64,000 nucleotides of DNA from positions 1 through 64,000 of the forward strand of contig CAMXIK010000010.1 of assembly GCA_947243855.1 (NCBI GenBank). Direction: 5' to 3'. Within the stretch, counting starts at the first letter, position 1, and each line of letters begins with the position of its first letter. This document shows positions 24,584 to 33,486 of this stretch, one piece after another. Both the position numbers and the translations under genes were made by a program. The DNA is from an uncultured Lachnospiraceae bacterium. GTDB taxonomy: Bacteria > Bacillota > Clostridia > Lachnospirales > Lachnospiraceae. The notes beneath the pieces are model-generated. The model did no database searches, was not told where the DNA came from, and saw nothing but the letters and a program-made list of their open reading frames with translations.

Positions 24584-25858
24584 CTAAGGACGCACCTGCC
24601 CGTCGCCGGTAATCTGATACTTGTAAGAAGTAAGTTCCTTAAGCCCCATAGGGCCTCTCGCGTGGAGTTTCTGGGTACTGATACCGATTTCCGCTCCAAA
24701 ACCAAACTCAAAACCGTCCGTAAAACGGGTGGAGGCGTTCACATACACACATGCCGCGTCCACCTCCCGCAGAAACTTCTGCGCATGGGACTGGTTCTGC
24801 GTCAAAATGGCGTCGGAATGTCCGGTATTGTATTTGTTGATGTGAGCGATTGCCTCCTCCAAAGAACTTACGGTTTTTACGGAAAGAATGAAGTCAAGAT
24901 ATTCCGTCCCGTAATCCTCTTCGGTAACGGCGACAGCCTGCGGAATCTGCGCCCGCACGATCTCGTCCCCTCTGATTTCCACCTGCTTTTCTAAGAGGGC
25001 TTTTCCAAGCGCCGGAAGAATGTGATCCGCAATATTTTTGTGCACCAGCAAGGATTCGCAGGCGTTGCATACGCCGATTCTCTGGGTCTTTGCATTGATG
25101 ACAATGGGAACCGCCTTCTCGAGATCGGCCGTTTCGTCGATATAGATATGACAGTTTCCGGTGCCGGTTTCAATGACGGGGATCGTGCTGTTCTCCACAA
25201 CGGAACGGATCAGTCCCGCACCGCCTCTGGGAATCAACACATCCACGTATTCTTTTAACCGCATAAAAGCAGTGGTTACAGCCCTGTCGTTATTTTCAAT
25301 CAGTAGGATGGCGTTTCTATCAATGCCTTCTCTTTCCAGCGCATCCCCGATTACCCCGGTAATGGCCTGATTGGAATAAAACGCATCTTTTCCGCCCTTT
25401 AAAATCACCGCATTTCCAGTCTTAAAGCACAGGCCGAAAGCGTCCGCCGTCACATTAGGCCTCGCCTCATAAATAATGCCGATCACCCCCATGGGAACCC
25501 GCACCTTCTCAATATGAAGGCCGTTTGGTCTGTCAAAGCGCTCCATAACCTCCCCTACCGGGTCCGGCAGATCCGCAATCTGCATCAGACCTTCCGCCAT
25601 GGATTCTATCCTTGAAGCCGTCAGCTTAAGGCGGTCAAGAAGTCCCTCCGCCATCCCCGCTTCTTTTGCACGGGCGTAATCTTTTTCATTGGCAGCAAGC
25701 AGTCTTTCGCTCTCGCTCACAAGGGCCTTTGCCGCCTGTCTGAGCGCTTCGTTTTTCTGCGCCGTAGTAAGGCTTTGCAGCGTTGTTTTTGCCGCCTGCG
25801 CCTTCGTGCCAAGCTCTACAAGATAGGCTTGTATTTCCGTTGTATTCAAAGTTTCCAT
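24584..25858 (-). CDS. proA: Gamma-glutamyl phosphate reductase
   Basis: Second enzyme of proline synthesis: reduces glutamyl-5-phosphate to glutamate semialdehyde with NADPH. The 424 residues have the aldehyde-dehydrogenase fold, with [20 protein letters not shown], the catalytic Cys in [14 protein letters not shown], and a C-terminal [23 protein letters not shown] 25858 is chosen because GGAGGAGGG precedes it; a longer open frame upstream lies within the cyclo-ligase gene. It is the last gene of a run that starts with proB, interrupted by two unrelated genes. Confidence 0.97.
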   Translation of the reverse strand: METLNTTEIQAYLVELGTKAQAAKTTLQSLTTAQKNEALRQAAKALVSESERLLAANEKDYARAKEAGMAEGLLDRLKLTASRIESMAEGLMQIADLPDPVGEVMERFDRPNGLHIEKVRVPMGVIGIIYEARPNVTADAFGLCFKTGNAVILKGGKDAFYSNQAITGVIGDALEREGIDRNAILLIENNDRAVTTAFMRLKEYVDVLIPRGGAGLIRSVVENSTIPVIETGTGNCHIYIDETADLEKAVPIVINAKTQRIGVCNACESLLVHKNIADHILPALGKALLEKQVEIRGDEIVRAQIPQAVAVTEEDYGTEYLDFILSVKTVSSLEEAIAHINKYNTGHSDAILTQNQSHAQKFLREVDAACVYVNASTRFTDGFEFGFGAEIGISTQKLHARGPMGLKELTSYKYQITGDGQVRP

Positions 25859-26490
25859 CGTATTCCCTCCTCCGTAATGATACACATTGGGCAGATATCG
25901 TGCGCTTCCCATGGAATTTCCTCAAAGATTTGGCTGGAAAACGCCAGCGCGGCTGTGGTCACCTCCGCCTGCATGCGAACGATACGATCCGTTCCGCCAG
26001 CCGCCTCATCCGCAACGAATCGGGACAAATAGCGGTCATAAAAGCCGCCCCCGTAGCCGATTCGATGGCAGGCCCTGTCAAAGGCTGCGCCGGGAAGACA
26101 GAGTAAAGTCCGCGGCGAATTTTTTTGACTAACCCAGTCAGTATAAGGAACTCCGCATGTCGGCTCGCAAATGCCATGATAGCCCTCCGCCAGCTCCTCC
26201 ACGGAAAAAATCTGGTAAAATTCCATATCCAGCCCCGAAACCCTTGGCGCAAACACAGCCTTTCTGTCCGCAAGCGCCTGTTTGATCAGGGGGATGGTGT
26301 CAACCTCGCTGCGAAAGCTGACATAGGTCAGAACCGCTTCCGCTTCCCTATAACAGGACAGCTTGGTCAAAGTATCCATAATCCGTCCGCTGCAGTCCCT
26401 TCTCTGCGCTGGCGTAAGAGAGTCCCGTTTCGCCAAGGCTTCCCGGCGGATTTTTTTCTTTTGCTCGGCCAGCTTTTCAGTTTTTTCCAT
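25846..26490 (-). CDS. 5-formyltetrahydrofolate cyclo-ligase
   Basis: Converts 5-formyl-THF plus ATP to 5,10-methenyl-THF, recycling a folate inhibitor into the one-carbon pool. The 214-residue length and motifs fit: [13 protein letters not shown] at the N-terminus, [35 protein letters not shown] and [12 protein letters not shown] 26490 overlaps the UPF0291 gene by 14 nt; Met codons further upstream at 26520 and 26547 lie inside that gene. The stop overlaps the proA start by 13 nt, so the run is tightly coupled. The symbol is uncertain (ygfA/fau/mthfs in other species). Confidence 0.92.
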   Translation of the reverse strand: MEKTEKLAEQKKKIRREALAKRDSLTPAQRRDCSGRIMDTLTKLSCYREAEAVLTYVSFRSEVDTIPLIKQALADRKAVFAPRVSGLDMEFYQIFSVEELAEGYHGICEPTCGVPYTDWVSQKNSPRTLLCLPGAAFDRACHRIGYGGGFYDRYLSRFVADEAAGGTDRIVRMQAEVTTAALAFSSQIFEEIPWEAHDICPMCIITEEGIRWKL

Positions 26491-26710
26491 GTTTTTCACC
26501 AAGGTTTGTGACGCTGCCATCCTTCTCCACGATGGAAATATTGTCAAGCTGTCCTTTCAAGTTTGCCCGCACATTCGCCACGTAAGCCTGCCGCAGGGCT
26601 GCCTGTTCTTCCTTTTCTTCCGGTGTCAATCCTTCTTTTTGCGATTTATGATACAGCTCGTTAATTCTCGCCGTCATCTGTTCTACGTTCAATCTTTCTT
26701 CTCCTGCCAT
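26477..26710 (-). CDS. UPF0291 (DUF896, YnzC-like) protein
   Basis: A 77-residue small helical protein of the DUF896 family, whose Bacillus members include YnzC. The family pattern is clear: RINELYHKSQKEGLTPEEK, then EEQAALRQAYVANVRANLK. Function is unknown in the literature I recall. It lies between proB (6 nt away) and the cyclo-ligase, with which it overlaps, so it is part of the proline/folate transcription unit. Confidence 0.9.
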   Translation of the reverse strand: MAGEERLNVEQMTARINELYHKSQKEGLTPEEKEEQAALRQAYVANVRANLKGQLDNISIVEKDGSVTNLGEKHGKN

Positions 26711-26716
26711 CCAAAC

Positions 26717-27580
26717 TTATTTTTCAAACGCGTGCATCTGCTGCACATACAGCGGCAGATCAAACTTCTCGTCCTTGTGGGCCAAAAACAGCGTGCCGAT
26801 GTTCTGTCCGCTCAAAATCCTGTGAATCACCTTGATATCTTTACTGTTCGCGATGACCATATCAACGCCGGTGCTGTTCGCAATCTTGGCCGCCTGCAAT
26901 TTTGTGGTCATGCCGCCGGTGCCTACGCTGCTTCCGGTAGAGCCTTTTCCCATATTCATCAGCTCTTCCGTCAGCTCCTCCACCACCTCTATGTATTTCA
27001 CGTCTGGATTCGTTCTGGGATCGTCGGTATAAAGCCCGTCGATATCGGAAAGCAGAATCAACGCGTCCGCCTCCACCAAAGAAGCCACAATCGCCGAAAG
27101 AGTATCGTTGTCGCCGATCTCAATCTCGTAGGTCGCTATGGTATCGTTCTCGTTCACAATCGGGATCGCGCCCAGTTTAAACAACTCCTCAAAGGTGTTT
27201 CTCGCGTTGTAGCGGTTCAGGTTGTCCACAATCGTATTCTTTGTCATGAGAATCTGGGCCGCCACCTGATTATACTCGGCGAAAATTTTCTGGTAAATCA
27301 TCATCAGTCTGGCCTGTCCCACAGCGGCGCAGGCCTGTTTCACAGCAATGGGATTATCTTCCTCCCGGTTCGGCAGAATCGCTTTCTGTCCCACGGCGAT
27401 CGCGCCGGAGGTGACAAGCACCACGTCCTTGCCCATATTTCGCAAATTACACAGCTCCCGCACCAGCACGTCCAGTTTCGTGTAATCCAGATCGCCCGTC
27501 TCCTTGTGCTGTAAGGAGGAGGAACCGATTTTTACCACAATTCTCTTTTTATCCGCCATTAATATTTTTCTGTCTATCAT
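26717..27580 (-). CDS. proB: Glutamate 5-kinase without PUA domain
   Basis: Phosphorylates glutamate at the gamma carboxyl, the committed and feedback-controlled step of proline synthesis. The 287 residues contain just the amino-acid-kinase domain: RIVVKIGSSSL, LVTSGAIAVGQ, NENDTIATYEIEIGDNDTLSA and GTGGMTTKLQAAKIA. The C-terminal PUA domain (about 90 residues) found in the Escherichia coli enzyme is missing, a known short form. SD AAGGA precedes ATG 27580; a second Met at codon 8 lacks an SD. A repeat element lies between this gene and the flavoprotein upstream. Confidence 0.95.
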   Translation of the reverse strand: MIDRKILMADKKRIVVKIGSSSLQHKETGDLDYTKLDVLVRELCNLRNMGKDVVLVTSGAIAVGQKAILPNREEDNPIAVKQACAAVGQARLMMIYQKIFAEYNQVAAQILMTKNTIVDNLNRYNARNTFEELFKLGAIPIVNENDTIATYEIEIGDNDTLSAIVASLVEADALILLSDIDGLYTDDPRTNPDVKYIEVVEELTEELMNMGKGSTGSSVGTGGMTTKLQAAKIANSTGVDMVIANSKDIKVIHRILSGQNIGTLFLAHKDEKFDLPLYVQQMHAFEK

Positions 27581-27602
27581 CTTACGTTATCCTTGTCTTT
27601 AC

Positions 27603-27650
27603 TTATTTTCCAGTGCAGCTCGAAAAACCTTCGGTTTTCCTCGCTTTCGT
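27603..27650. repeat. Intergenic repeat copy D, upstream of proB
   Basis: CAGTGCAGCTCGAAAAACCT begins at 27611 and continues TCGGTTTTCCTCGC, ending at the stop of the upstream flavoprotein gene. On the minus strand it forms an AAAACC-GAA-GGTTTT hairpin and then GAGCTGCACTG. Highly similar to copy B between leuC and leuD. Confidence 0.5.
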
Positions 27651-29326
27651 CATCTTACCACATTTCCATAAGCGGAGGCAACCTTCTCCGCAATCAAAAT
27701 CCCATCCATGGCCGCCGAAGTAATGCCTCCGGCATAACCCGCGCCCTCCCCGCAGGGAAACAGTCCACGGATTTTAGACTGTCCCGTCTCATCCCGTAAA
27801 ATCCGCACCGGGGAGGACGTCCTGCTCTCCACACCGGATAAAAACGCGTCTTCGTCATGAAAGCCGGCCATCTTATGACCAATAGAGTCAATTCCTTCTA
27901 TCAGCGCCTCGTTCAAAAAATCTGGCAGAATTTCATGAACCGGGGCAAACTGCCAGCGTCCCTTTATGGCAGGCGCAAAATTGGGATACTGCAATTGCAG
28001 GTTCCCTTTTTCTGCCGCCGCGCCACTGGCAAAATCAGGAAAATGCGCCCCTCTTCGCCAGCCGTCCGCTAAAACAGCGCTGCAAAAATCCCCGTACCGT
28101 TCTACCGGCACAGCTCCTTTTGCGGTCTGATAAGCCCTCTCCTCTAAATGCCTCTGAAAAGCAACGCCCGCAAGGGGGCCTGTTTTGCCGTATCTTTCAT
28201 AGTCCACAGGCGAAACGGTGACGATCATCGCGCTGTTGCTGTTTGCGCCGTCCCTTTTGCTGTAACTCATGCCGTTTACCGCCGTCCTCCCAAGTTCGGA
28301 AGAGGCGTTCACCACATAGCCGCCGGGACACATACAGAACGAATAGACGCCCCTGCCGGAAGCGGTTTTTGCCGTCACACTATAGGAGGCGGCCGGAAGA
28401 GAAAGACGGCTGCCTCCGTATTGCAGACGGTCAATCATCTCCCGCGGATGCTCCATACGTAGCCCTACCGCAAAAGACTTTGCCTCCATGGGAATTCCAG
28501 CGTCAAAAAGCGTCTGAAAGGTGTCTCTCGCGCTGTGGCCGATGGCCAGCACTACGACAGAGGCTGGAAGAAACACGCCGTTTATTTCCACGCCAGTGAT
28601 CCGGCCATTCTCCGAAAGAAGCCCTGTCATTTGGGACTCAAAGCGCACTTCCCCACCCATCTCTTCGATTTTTCGGCGCAGATTGACCACCACCTCTGTC
28701 AAAATATCTGTCCCAAGATGGGGTTTTGCCTCATAAAGAATTTCTTTTGGCGCGCCGGCTTCTACAAAAATGCGAAGCGCCTCATGCATTCTGCCATCAG
28801 GGTCCTTGACTGTTGTGGTCAACTTTCCGTCTGAAAAAGTACCCGCGCCGCCTTCCCCAAACTGCACGTTGGAGGCTGGGTCTAATATCCCTTCCAGCCA
28901 AAACCGCTCCACATCCGCAAGCCGCTTATGTACTTCCCTGCCCCGTTCCAGCAGAATTGGCCGACAGCCCGCTTTTGCCAGCATGTAACCGCAAAAAAGT
29001 CCAGCCGGTCCCGTTCCCACAATCACCGGCCTTACTTTTGGGGGCAGCGTTTCCGGAAACCGATAGGATTTTTTTGTCACAATCCCGATCTGCCCGTTTT
29101 TTTGCCCACATTTCTTGATAACTTTCTGCTCCTCAGCCACTTTTACATCCACCGTATACACCGTAACAATATCCGGCTTTTTTCTGGCGTCGATGGATTT
29201 TTTTACAATGGTAAGCGATAGAATTTCTGAGGATTCCACGCGCAGCAGTTTGGCCGCCTTTTTTTGAAGCGTTTCCTCCACGTTTTGGCAATCTGGTGAA
29301 ATTTTTAGCTGCGTAATCCGAATCAT
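27650..29326 (-). CDS. FAD-dependent dehydrogenase of the COG2509 type
   Basis: A 558-residue flavoprotein; the precise reaction is unknown. Residues 1-85 form a small alpha/beta N-terminal domain, followed by the FAD dinucleotide motif VIVGTGPAGLFCGYMLAKAG, a conserved GGAGTFSDGKLTT, and a C-terminal GAGYAGGITSAAMDGI that completes the FAD site. This layout is typical of the bacterial NAD(FAD)-utilising dehydrogenase family (COG2509). ATG 29326 has GGGAGG 7 nt upstream and shares an ATGA overlap with the preceding YhiN-type gene, so two unrelated flavoproteins are translationally coupled. Confidence 0.85.
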   Translation of the reverse strand: MIRITQLKISPDCQNVEETLQKKAAKLLRVESSEILSLTIVKKSIDARKKPDIVTVYTVDVKVAEEQKVIKKCGQKNGQIGIVTKKSYRFPETLPPKVRPVIVGTGPAGLFCGYMLAKAGCRPILLERGREVHKRLADVERFWLEGILDPASNVQFGEGGAGTFSDGKLTTTVKDPDGRMHEALRIFVEAGAPKEILYEAKPHLGTDILTEVVVNLRRKIEEMGGEVRFESQMTGLLSENGRITGVEINGVFLPASVVVLAIGHSARDTFQTLFDAGIPMEAKSFAVGLRMEHPREMIDRLQYGGSRLSLPAASYSVTAKTASGRGVYSFCMCPGGYVVNASSELGRTAVNGMSYSKRDGANSNSAMIVTVSPVDYERYGKTGPLAGVAFQRHLEERAYQTAKGAVPVERYGDFCSAVLADGWRRGAHFPDFASGAAAEKGNLQLQYPNFAPAIKGRWQFAPVHEILPDFLNEALIEGIDSIGHKMAGFHDEDAFLSGVESRTSSPVRILRDETGQSKIRGLFPCGEGAGYAGGITSAAMDGILIAEKVASAYGNVVR

Positions 29327-30546
29327 TTGGCAGCCTCCCGTCCGGCCACAGCCCCGCTGCTCCAAGCCCACTGTAGATTATAGCCGCCGCAAAGCCCGTC
29401 GATATCCAGAATCTCCCCGGCAAAATATAGATTCTTCTGCCGTTTTGACATGAGGGTTTCTGTTACTTCGCTGCAGTCCACGCCTCCCGCGCTGACCTGC
29501 GCCTTCTCAAAGCCGTTTGTGCCCACGACCTCTGTCTCCAGACCGCAGTATAACTTCCGCAGTCTTTGAAACGCTTCGGCAGGGACGTTTTCCGCCCGCT
29601 CCGATTCCCGGATACCGGCGAGCTTTAACAGCAGTTGGTTTATTTTTTTGTTGACCAAACCAGTCAGAAATATTTCCATAGAATCTTCCCCATGTTCCCG
29701 TAAGCGCGTCTCAAAAAAGGCCCTGCCGGACTCCTCGTAAAAGTCGGGAAGAAAAGAAATCTTTACCACAACCTGTTTTCCCTCCTGCAAGGCGCGGGCT
29801 GCAAAACCGCTGATCTGAAAGGTGGGAATGCCGGAGATGCCGTAATCCGTTAGTTGCAGCTCGCCCCTCTCCACGCGGACCGGCTTTCCCTCCAAAAAAA
29901 GGGTGAGCTTGGCGTCGCACCGGACGCCCGCCACCTGTTTATAAAATTTCTCTTTACAGCGAAGGGCTGCAAGGGCCGGCACTGGCGTAACGATCCGATG
30001 CCCAAACTGCTCTGCCAGACGGAAGCCGTCCCCGTCGGAGCCTGTATTTGGCGCGGCGCAGCCTCCGCAGGCAAGAATCACCGCGTCATAACATCCGCGC
30101 GCTCTCATACCACTTACCAGAAATTTTTCCTGTTTCCCGTCGTAGGAAAGGTCTCGTACGGCCTCTCCTGTATGTACCTCTACGCCTTTTCTCGCCAGCT
30201 CATAACGCAGAAGATCGAGCACCGTGGACGCCTGATCGCTGGCCGGATATAGATAGCCGTCCCTGTCCTTGATCCGCATACCCAAGGACGAAAAGAAAGC
30301 TTTTGTCCGAGGCACGTCAAATTGGGACAAAATGCGGTCGGCAAGCGCTGCCCCGCTCCCGTGATAAAAACATGCGCCCATAACTTCATTGGAAAAATTG
30401 CATCTGCCGTTTCCCGTAGAAAGGATTTTTTTCCCTACCCTGTCGTTTTTCTCATAAATATCCACCGCCGCGCCGCTGCGGGACGCCCAAATGGCCGCCG
30501 TCATTCCAGCCGCGCCGCCGCCGATCACTGCAATTTTTCTTCCCAT
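29323..30546 (-). CDS. HI0933/YhiN-family NAD(P)/FAD-dependent oxidoreductase
   Basis: A 407-residue flavoprotein of the HI0933 (YhiN, BaiN-like) family. It starts with the FAD-binding motif IAVIGGGAAGMTAAIWASRSG, split at about residue 5-25, keeps the family segment KKILSTGNGRCNFSN, and ends with FAGEILDIDGLCGGYNLQWA. The family's physiological role is poorly defined; the BaiN name reflects one report of bile-acid chemistry and should not be assumed here. ATG 30546 with AAGGGAAG upstream is preferred to GTG 30549. Confidence 0.85.
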   Translation of the reverse strand: MGRKIAVIGGGAAGMTAAIWASRSGAAVDIYEKNDRVGKKILSTGNGRCNFSNEVMGACFYHGSGAALADRILSQFDVPRTKAFFSSLGMRIKDRDGYLYPASDQASTVLDLLRYELARKGVEVHTGEAVRDLSYDGKQEKFLVSGMRARGCYDAVILACGGCAAPNTGSDGDGFRLAEQFGHRIVTPVPALAALRCKEKFYKQVAGVRCDAKLTLFLEGKPVRVERGELQLTDYGISGIPTFQISGFAARALQEGKQVVVKISFLPDFYEESGRAFFETRLREHGEDSMEIFLTGLVNKKINQLLLKLAGIRESERAENVPAEAFQRLRKLYCGLETEVVGTNGFEKAQVSAGGVDCSEVTETLMSKRQKNLYFAGEILDIDGLCGGYNLQWAWSSGAVAGREAAK

Positions 30547-30572
30547 CACTGACGCTTCCCTTCTTCTACAAA

Positions 30573-31211
30573 CTAGCTTGAGTAAGACTCCAAGAACAAA
30601 TACAGTTCCTCTTCGCTGGCCACATATTTTCCCTCCATAATCTCCCTCTGTAAGGAATCGGGCAGCAAATCGAGCAAAATATCCGTGTTCATATAGATGG
30701 TACTTCTGTCCTCCTCATAGACCACAATAAAGTGATCCGCAACCATCAAATAAAATCCCTCCGGCTCCTTCTCCTTATAATACTTGCATACCACCACCCG
30801 GTCCTTAGAAAAAGAAGTCAGTTCGATGGTTTCAAACCCTTTTTCTAACTCGGTCAAAGGCGGATTTTTGTCGTAGGCGGAAATGGCTTCCAAAAGCTCT
30901 TCCCTGTTTAAGCCGATATACATGACCGGAACCGTTTCCTGCGACTCCGTAACCGTCCCCTGATTCAGATCCACCAGCTCCACCAGATACAAGGTATCCG
31001 CCGTCACCACCGGAACCTCCGTTACAGCCGTCTCGATAATCTGCTCCGGCTCCTTTTCTACCGGACTGTTTTGCACGCCGCTTTCCAGCTTTTCGTGGTG
31101 ATACCGGTTCGGGTAAAAAAATTCTTCCGCTTTCAGCGCGCCCCAGCCGCCAAGTCCCAGCATGACGGTAGATAACGCCATAAAAAGACTGATACGTTTT
31201 ACAAGCTTCAT
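30573..31211 (-). CDS. BofC-like membrane-anchored or secreted protein
   Basis: A 212-residue protein with an N-terminal signal or anchor (about 5-27). Its C-terminal third (MNTDILLDLLPDSLQREIME, then GKYVASEEELYLFLESYSS) resembles the C-terminal domain of BofC, the forespore protein that restrains SpoIVB signalling in Bacillus; this match is from memory and moderate. The middle has a domain with VMYIGLNREELLEAISAYDK. The setting among yqfC, yqfD and a SpoVB-like gene supports a sporulation role but does not prove it. Confidence 0.55.
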   Translation of the reverse strand: MKLVKRISLFMALSTVMLGLGGWGALKAEEFFYPNRYHHEKLESGVQNSPVEKEPEQIIETAVTEVPVVTADTLYLVELVDLNQGTVTESQETVPVMYIGLNREELLEAISAYDKNPPLTELEKGFETIELTSFSKDRVVVCKYYKEKEPEGFYLMVADHFIVVYEEDRSTIYMNTDILLDLLPDSLQREIMEGKYVASEEELYLFLESYSS

Positions 31212-31316
31212 TCCGTTTTAAACCTCTCTTGTCGGATTTCCTGTAATCAGTATCAGCCAATTCCTGTTTTTTATGCAGCCCACACTGCAATTAGCATACA
31301 CAAAATGCCAATATTA

Positions 31317-32963
31317 TTACAAAACGCCAATATTTCTGCCTAGTAAAATAAACAGAAAACCAAGCGGTATTTCCTGTAGTTCCGCCTCTCCAAGAACACG
31401 GAGAATCATGAGCAGGAAAAGATAGAAAAACAGTCCTACAATCAGCGAAATCAAAATCGTAAGAACGGCGCCCACCGTTTCTAACAGCACCAGATTCAGC
31501 AAAAATACCACCACACCGGAAACAGCGGCAGCCGCACAGGGGAAAACAATCCCCGTAAACCAATCGGGCTTATACTTAACGCGTCTGTTTAACAGCCAAA
31601 ATGAAAGCGCCATATAAATGCCAAACAAGAAAAGTAAGGAAGCAAGCAGGCCATCCACGCCCATCTGCATACGCTGTACCATCAAGTAAGCCACCAGAAC
31701 ATGCACCGCAAGGGAGACAAGAGCCGTGAGAAAAAGCTCTTTTGCCATGCGCATTTTATGCAGAAGCTGTCCAAAGAGAAAACTGAACGTAAACAGGACA
31801 ACGAGAGCCGCCCCCTTTTGCAGCCATCCCGAAAGAACCGTAATCTGTGCCGTCGGACGGCCGTAACAGCATTCCGAAAAAGGTTTTGCCAGTACCGCAA
31901 GATAAATGGCTGCTGGAAATGACACAATCGACGCGTTTCTCACCGCTTTGCCCATCCGCTCACGCATACTGCGGTATTCCTCACGCTCATAGGCGCCGCT
32001 TATTTTTCCGGTCAGGCCATGTACGAAGAGGATGGAAATACCCGCCCCCATTCCGATTAAGGCCGCAAATTTACCATAAAAACATCCCCATTGGGCCGTG
32101 CGCACCGCGCCGTTTTGCGTCACGTTCATACAATAATTGAAAAAGCGCTGATCCACAAGCAGAAACAGATTGGAAAGCACTGCGGCCGCCGCAAGCGGAA
32201 TCATATTTCCAAGGAGCAGCCTCTGAATTTCAAAACGGGTCTCAGCCCGTCTGCTGTTATCCTGTCCCAGACGGCCCCGCAGCGTACCGGAATAAAGGAA
32301 GAAAAGCACCGCAAGATGCAGCAGGGCAATTACTTGTGAAGCCATAACCCCCAGCATTGCGCCAAGCGCACCAAACGCGTATGTATGCGCCTCCGTCTGT
32401 AAAAGCGCCGCTACCTTCTCTCCATACCCGTGGAAGGCTCTGCCCGCAAGAAGCGCTCCGGCTAACATCGCAATTTTTTCAAGGTATTGCGAATGGGCTG
32501 TGAGCACGCCAAGTCCGTACCCGTTAAAATACCCCCGCAAAGCGCCGACCAGCGCGGAAAAAAAGATACAGGGCGCGGCCGCCAGAATCGCTGCGCGGCA
32601 TAAGCGCTCCAAAACCAATACCTCCGCAATCCAAGCGGAGAAAAACAGCACAAAGAGCGTCATCACCGCTCCTAAAACAAGATTCATAAAAAAGGCCGTC
32701 CGAAAAACCTTTCCCGCATTCCGGTAACGCTCTCTCTTTACCCGGTATCTGATAATGCCAGCCATGGCCTGTGACATGGCGTAGGATATCACAAGCGAAG
32801 CCAAAAGAAACAGCTCAAAAGCAGGAGCAAAAAGCCCCACGCCCGCATCTCCTATAAAACGGGAGAGCGGAATCCGCATGAAAAGAAGAATCAGATAGGA
32901 CAAAATTCCAGCCGACAGAACAATTCTGTTTTTCAGATTTTTGATCATCCATTGTACACTCAT
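31317..32963 (-). CDS. SpoVB/MurJ-like polysaccharide flippase-type membrane protein
   Basis: A 548-residue polytopic protein with about 12-14 hydrophobic helices, of the MVF/MATE-like superfamily that includes SpoVB and MurJ lipid II flippases. Supporting segments are GDAGVGLFAPAFELFLLASL near the N-terminus, SQAMAGIIRYRVKRERYRNA, and ALRGYFNGYGLGVLTAHSQ. SpoVB acts in spore cortex peptidoglycan synthesis, but other members move other lipid-linked sugars, so the substrate is open. ATG 32963 has GAGG at 6 nt; codons further upstream overlap ybeY. Confidence 0.8.
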   Translation of the reverse strand: MSVQWMIKNLKNRIVLSAGILSYLILLFMRIPLSRFIGDAGVGLFAPAFELFLLASLVISYAMSQAMAGIIRYRVKRERYRNAGKVFRTAFFMNLVLGAVMTLFVLFFSAWIAEVLVLERLCRAAILAAAPCIFFSALVGALRGYFNGYGLGVLTAHSQYLEKIAMLAGALLAGRAFHGYGEKVAALLQTEAHTYAFGALGAMLGVMASQVIALLHLAVLFFLYSGTLRGRLGQDNSRRAETRFEIQRLLLGNMIPLAAAAVLSNLFLLVDQRFFNYCMNVTQNGAVRTAQWGCFYGKFAALIGMGAGISILFVHGLTGKISGAYEREEYRSMRERMGKAVRNASIVSFPAAIYLAVLAKPFSECCYGRPTAQITVLSGWLQKGAALVVLFTFSFLFGQLLHKMRMAKELFLTALVSLAVHVLVAYLMVQRMQMGVDGLLASLLFLFGIYMALSFWLLNRRVKYKPDWFTGIVFPCAAAAVSGVVVFLLNLVLLETVGAVLTILISLIVGLFFYLFLLMILRVLGEAELQEIPLGFLFILLGRNIGVL

Positions 32964-32985
32964 TGTTATCCTCAGTATCTGTAAA

Positions 32986-33486
32986 CTATTCCCGCGTGAT
33001 GCCAAGTCCCGCAAGCAGCGCCTCCTGCTTTTCTTCCATCACGTCCGCTTCCGCTTTTTCCATATGGTCGTAACCGCACAGATGAAAAAGGCTGTGGGCC
33101 AGAAGAAAAGCAAATTCGCGAAGCTCGCTGTGCCCGTACTCCGCAGCCTGCGATTTCACGCGCTCGGCGTTTAAAACGATATCCCCCAAAACAAGCTCTC
33201 CGCTGTCCGGATCAAAACAGTCGGCCTCGCAGTCTTCCGCTGCCGAAAAATCGCCCGGCGTCTCAAAATTCAAATTGGGAAACGAGAGCACGTCCGTCTC
33301 TGCGTCCGTATTCCGGTAGTTTTTATTATATTCCCTGATTCCCGCGCCGTCCGTAACCAGAAGATTTACAACAGCTTCATAAGGACAGTCCTCAGCGTCA
33401 AGCACAGCCCCCATGACACGGGAAAGGAGTTCTTTCTCGTCAAAGGAAAAGACGCTTGTCCCTTCATGCTCAACGTAAGAAGTCAT
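32986..33486 (-). CDS. ybeY: Endoribonuclease YbeY (rRNA maturation factor)
   Basis: Metal-dependent RNase needed for 16S rRNA 3' maturation and ribosome quality control. The 166-residue protein shows NYRNTDAETDVLSFPN and the zinc-binding motif AHSLFHLCGYDHMEKAE (H-x3-H-x5-H). The usual second residue Gly of HGxLHLxGYDH is Ser, which spares the three His ligands. It overlaps the end of the PgpH-like gene by 17 nt and is in the conserved phoH-pgpH-ybeY order. Confidence 0.95.
   Translation of the reverse strand: MTSYVEHEGTSVFSFDEKELLSRVMGAVLDAEDCPYEAVVNLLVTDGAGIREYNKNYRNTDAETDVLSFPNLNFETPGDFSAAEDCEADCFDPDSGELVLGDIVLNAERVKSQAAEYGHSELREFAFLLAHSLFHLCGYDHMEKAEADVMEEKQEALLAGLGITRE

Noticed and set aside
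26363..27514. A 383-codon plus-strand open frame antisense to proB and its neighbours
   Set aside because: It is fully opposite well-recognised genes (proB, UPF0291, cyclo-ligase); its predicted protein has no recognisable domain and is rich in His/Arg/Val typical of mirror frames.
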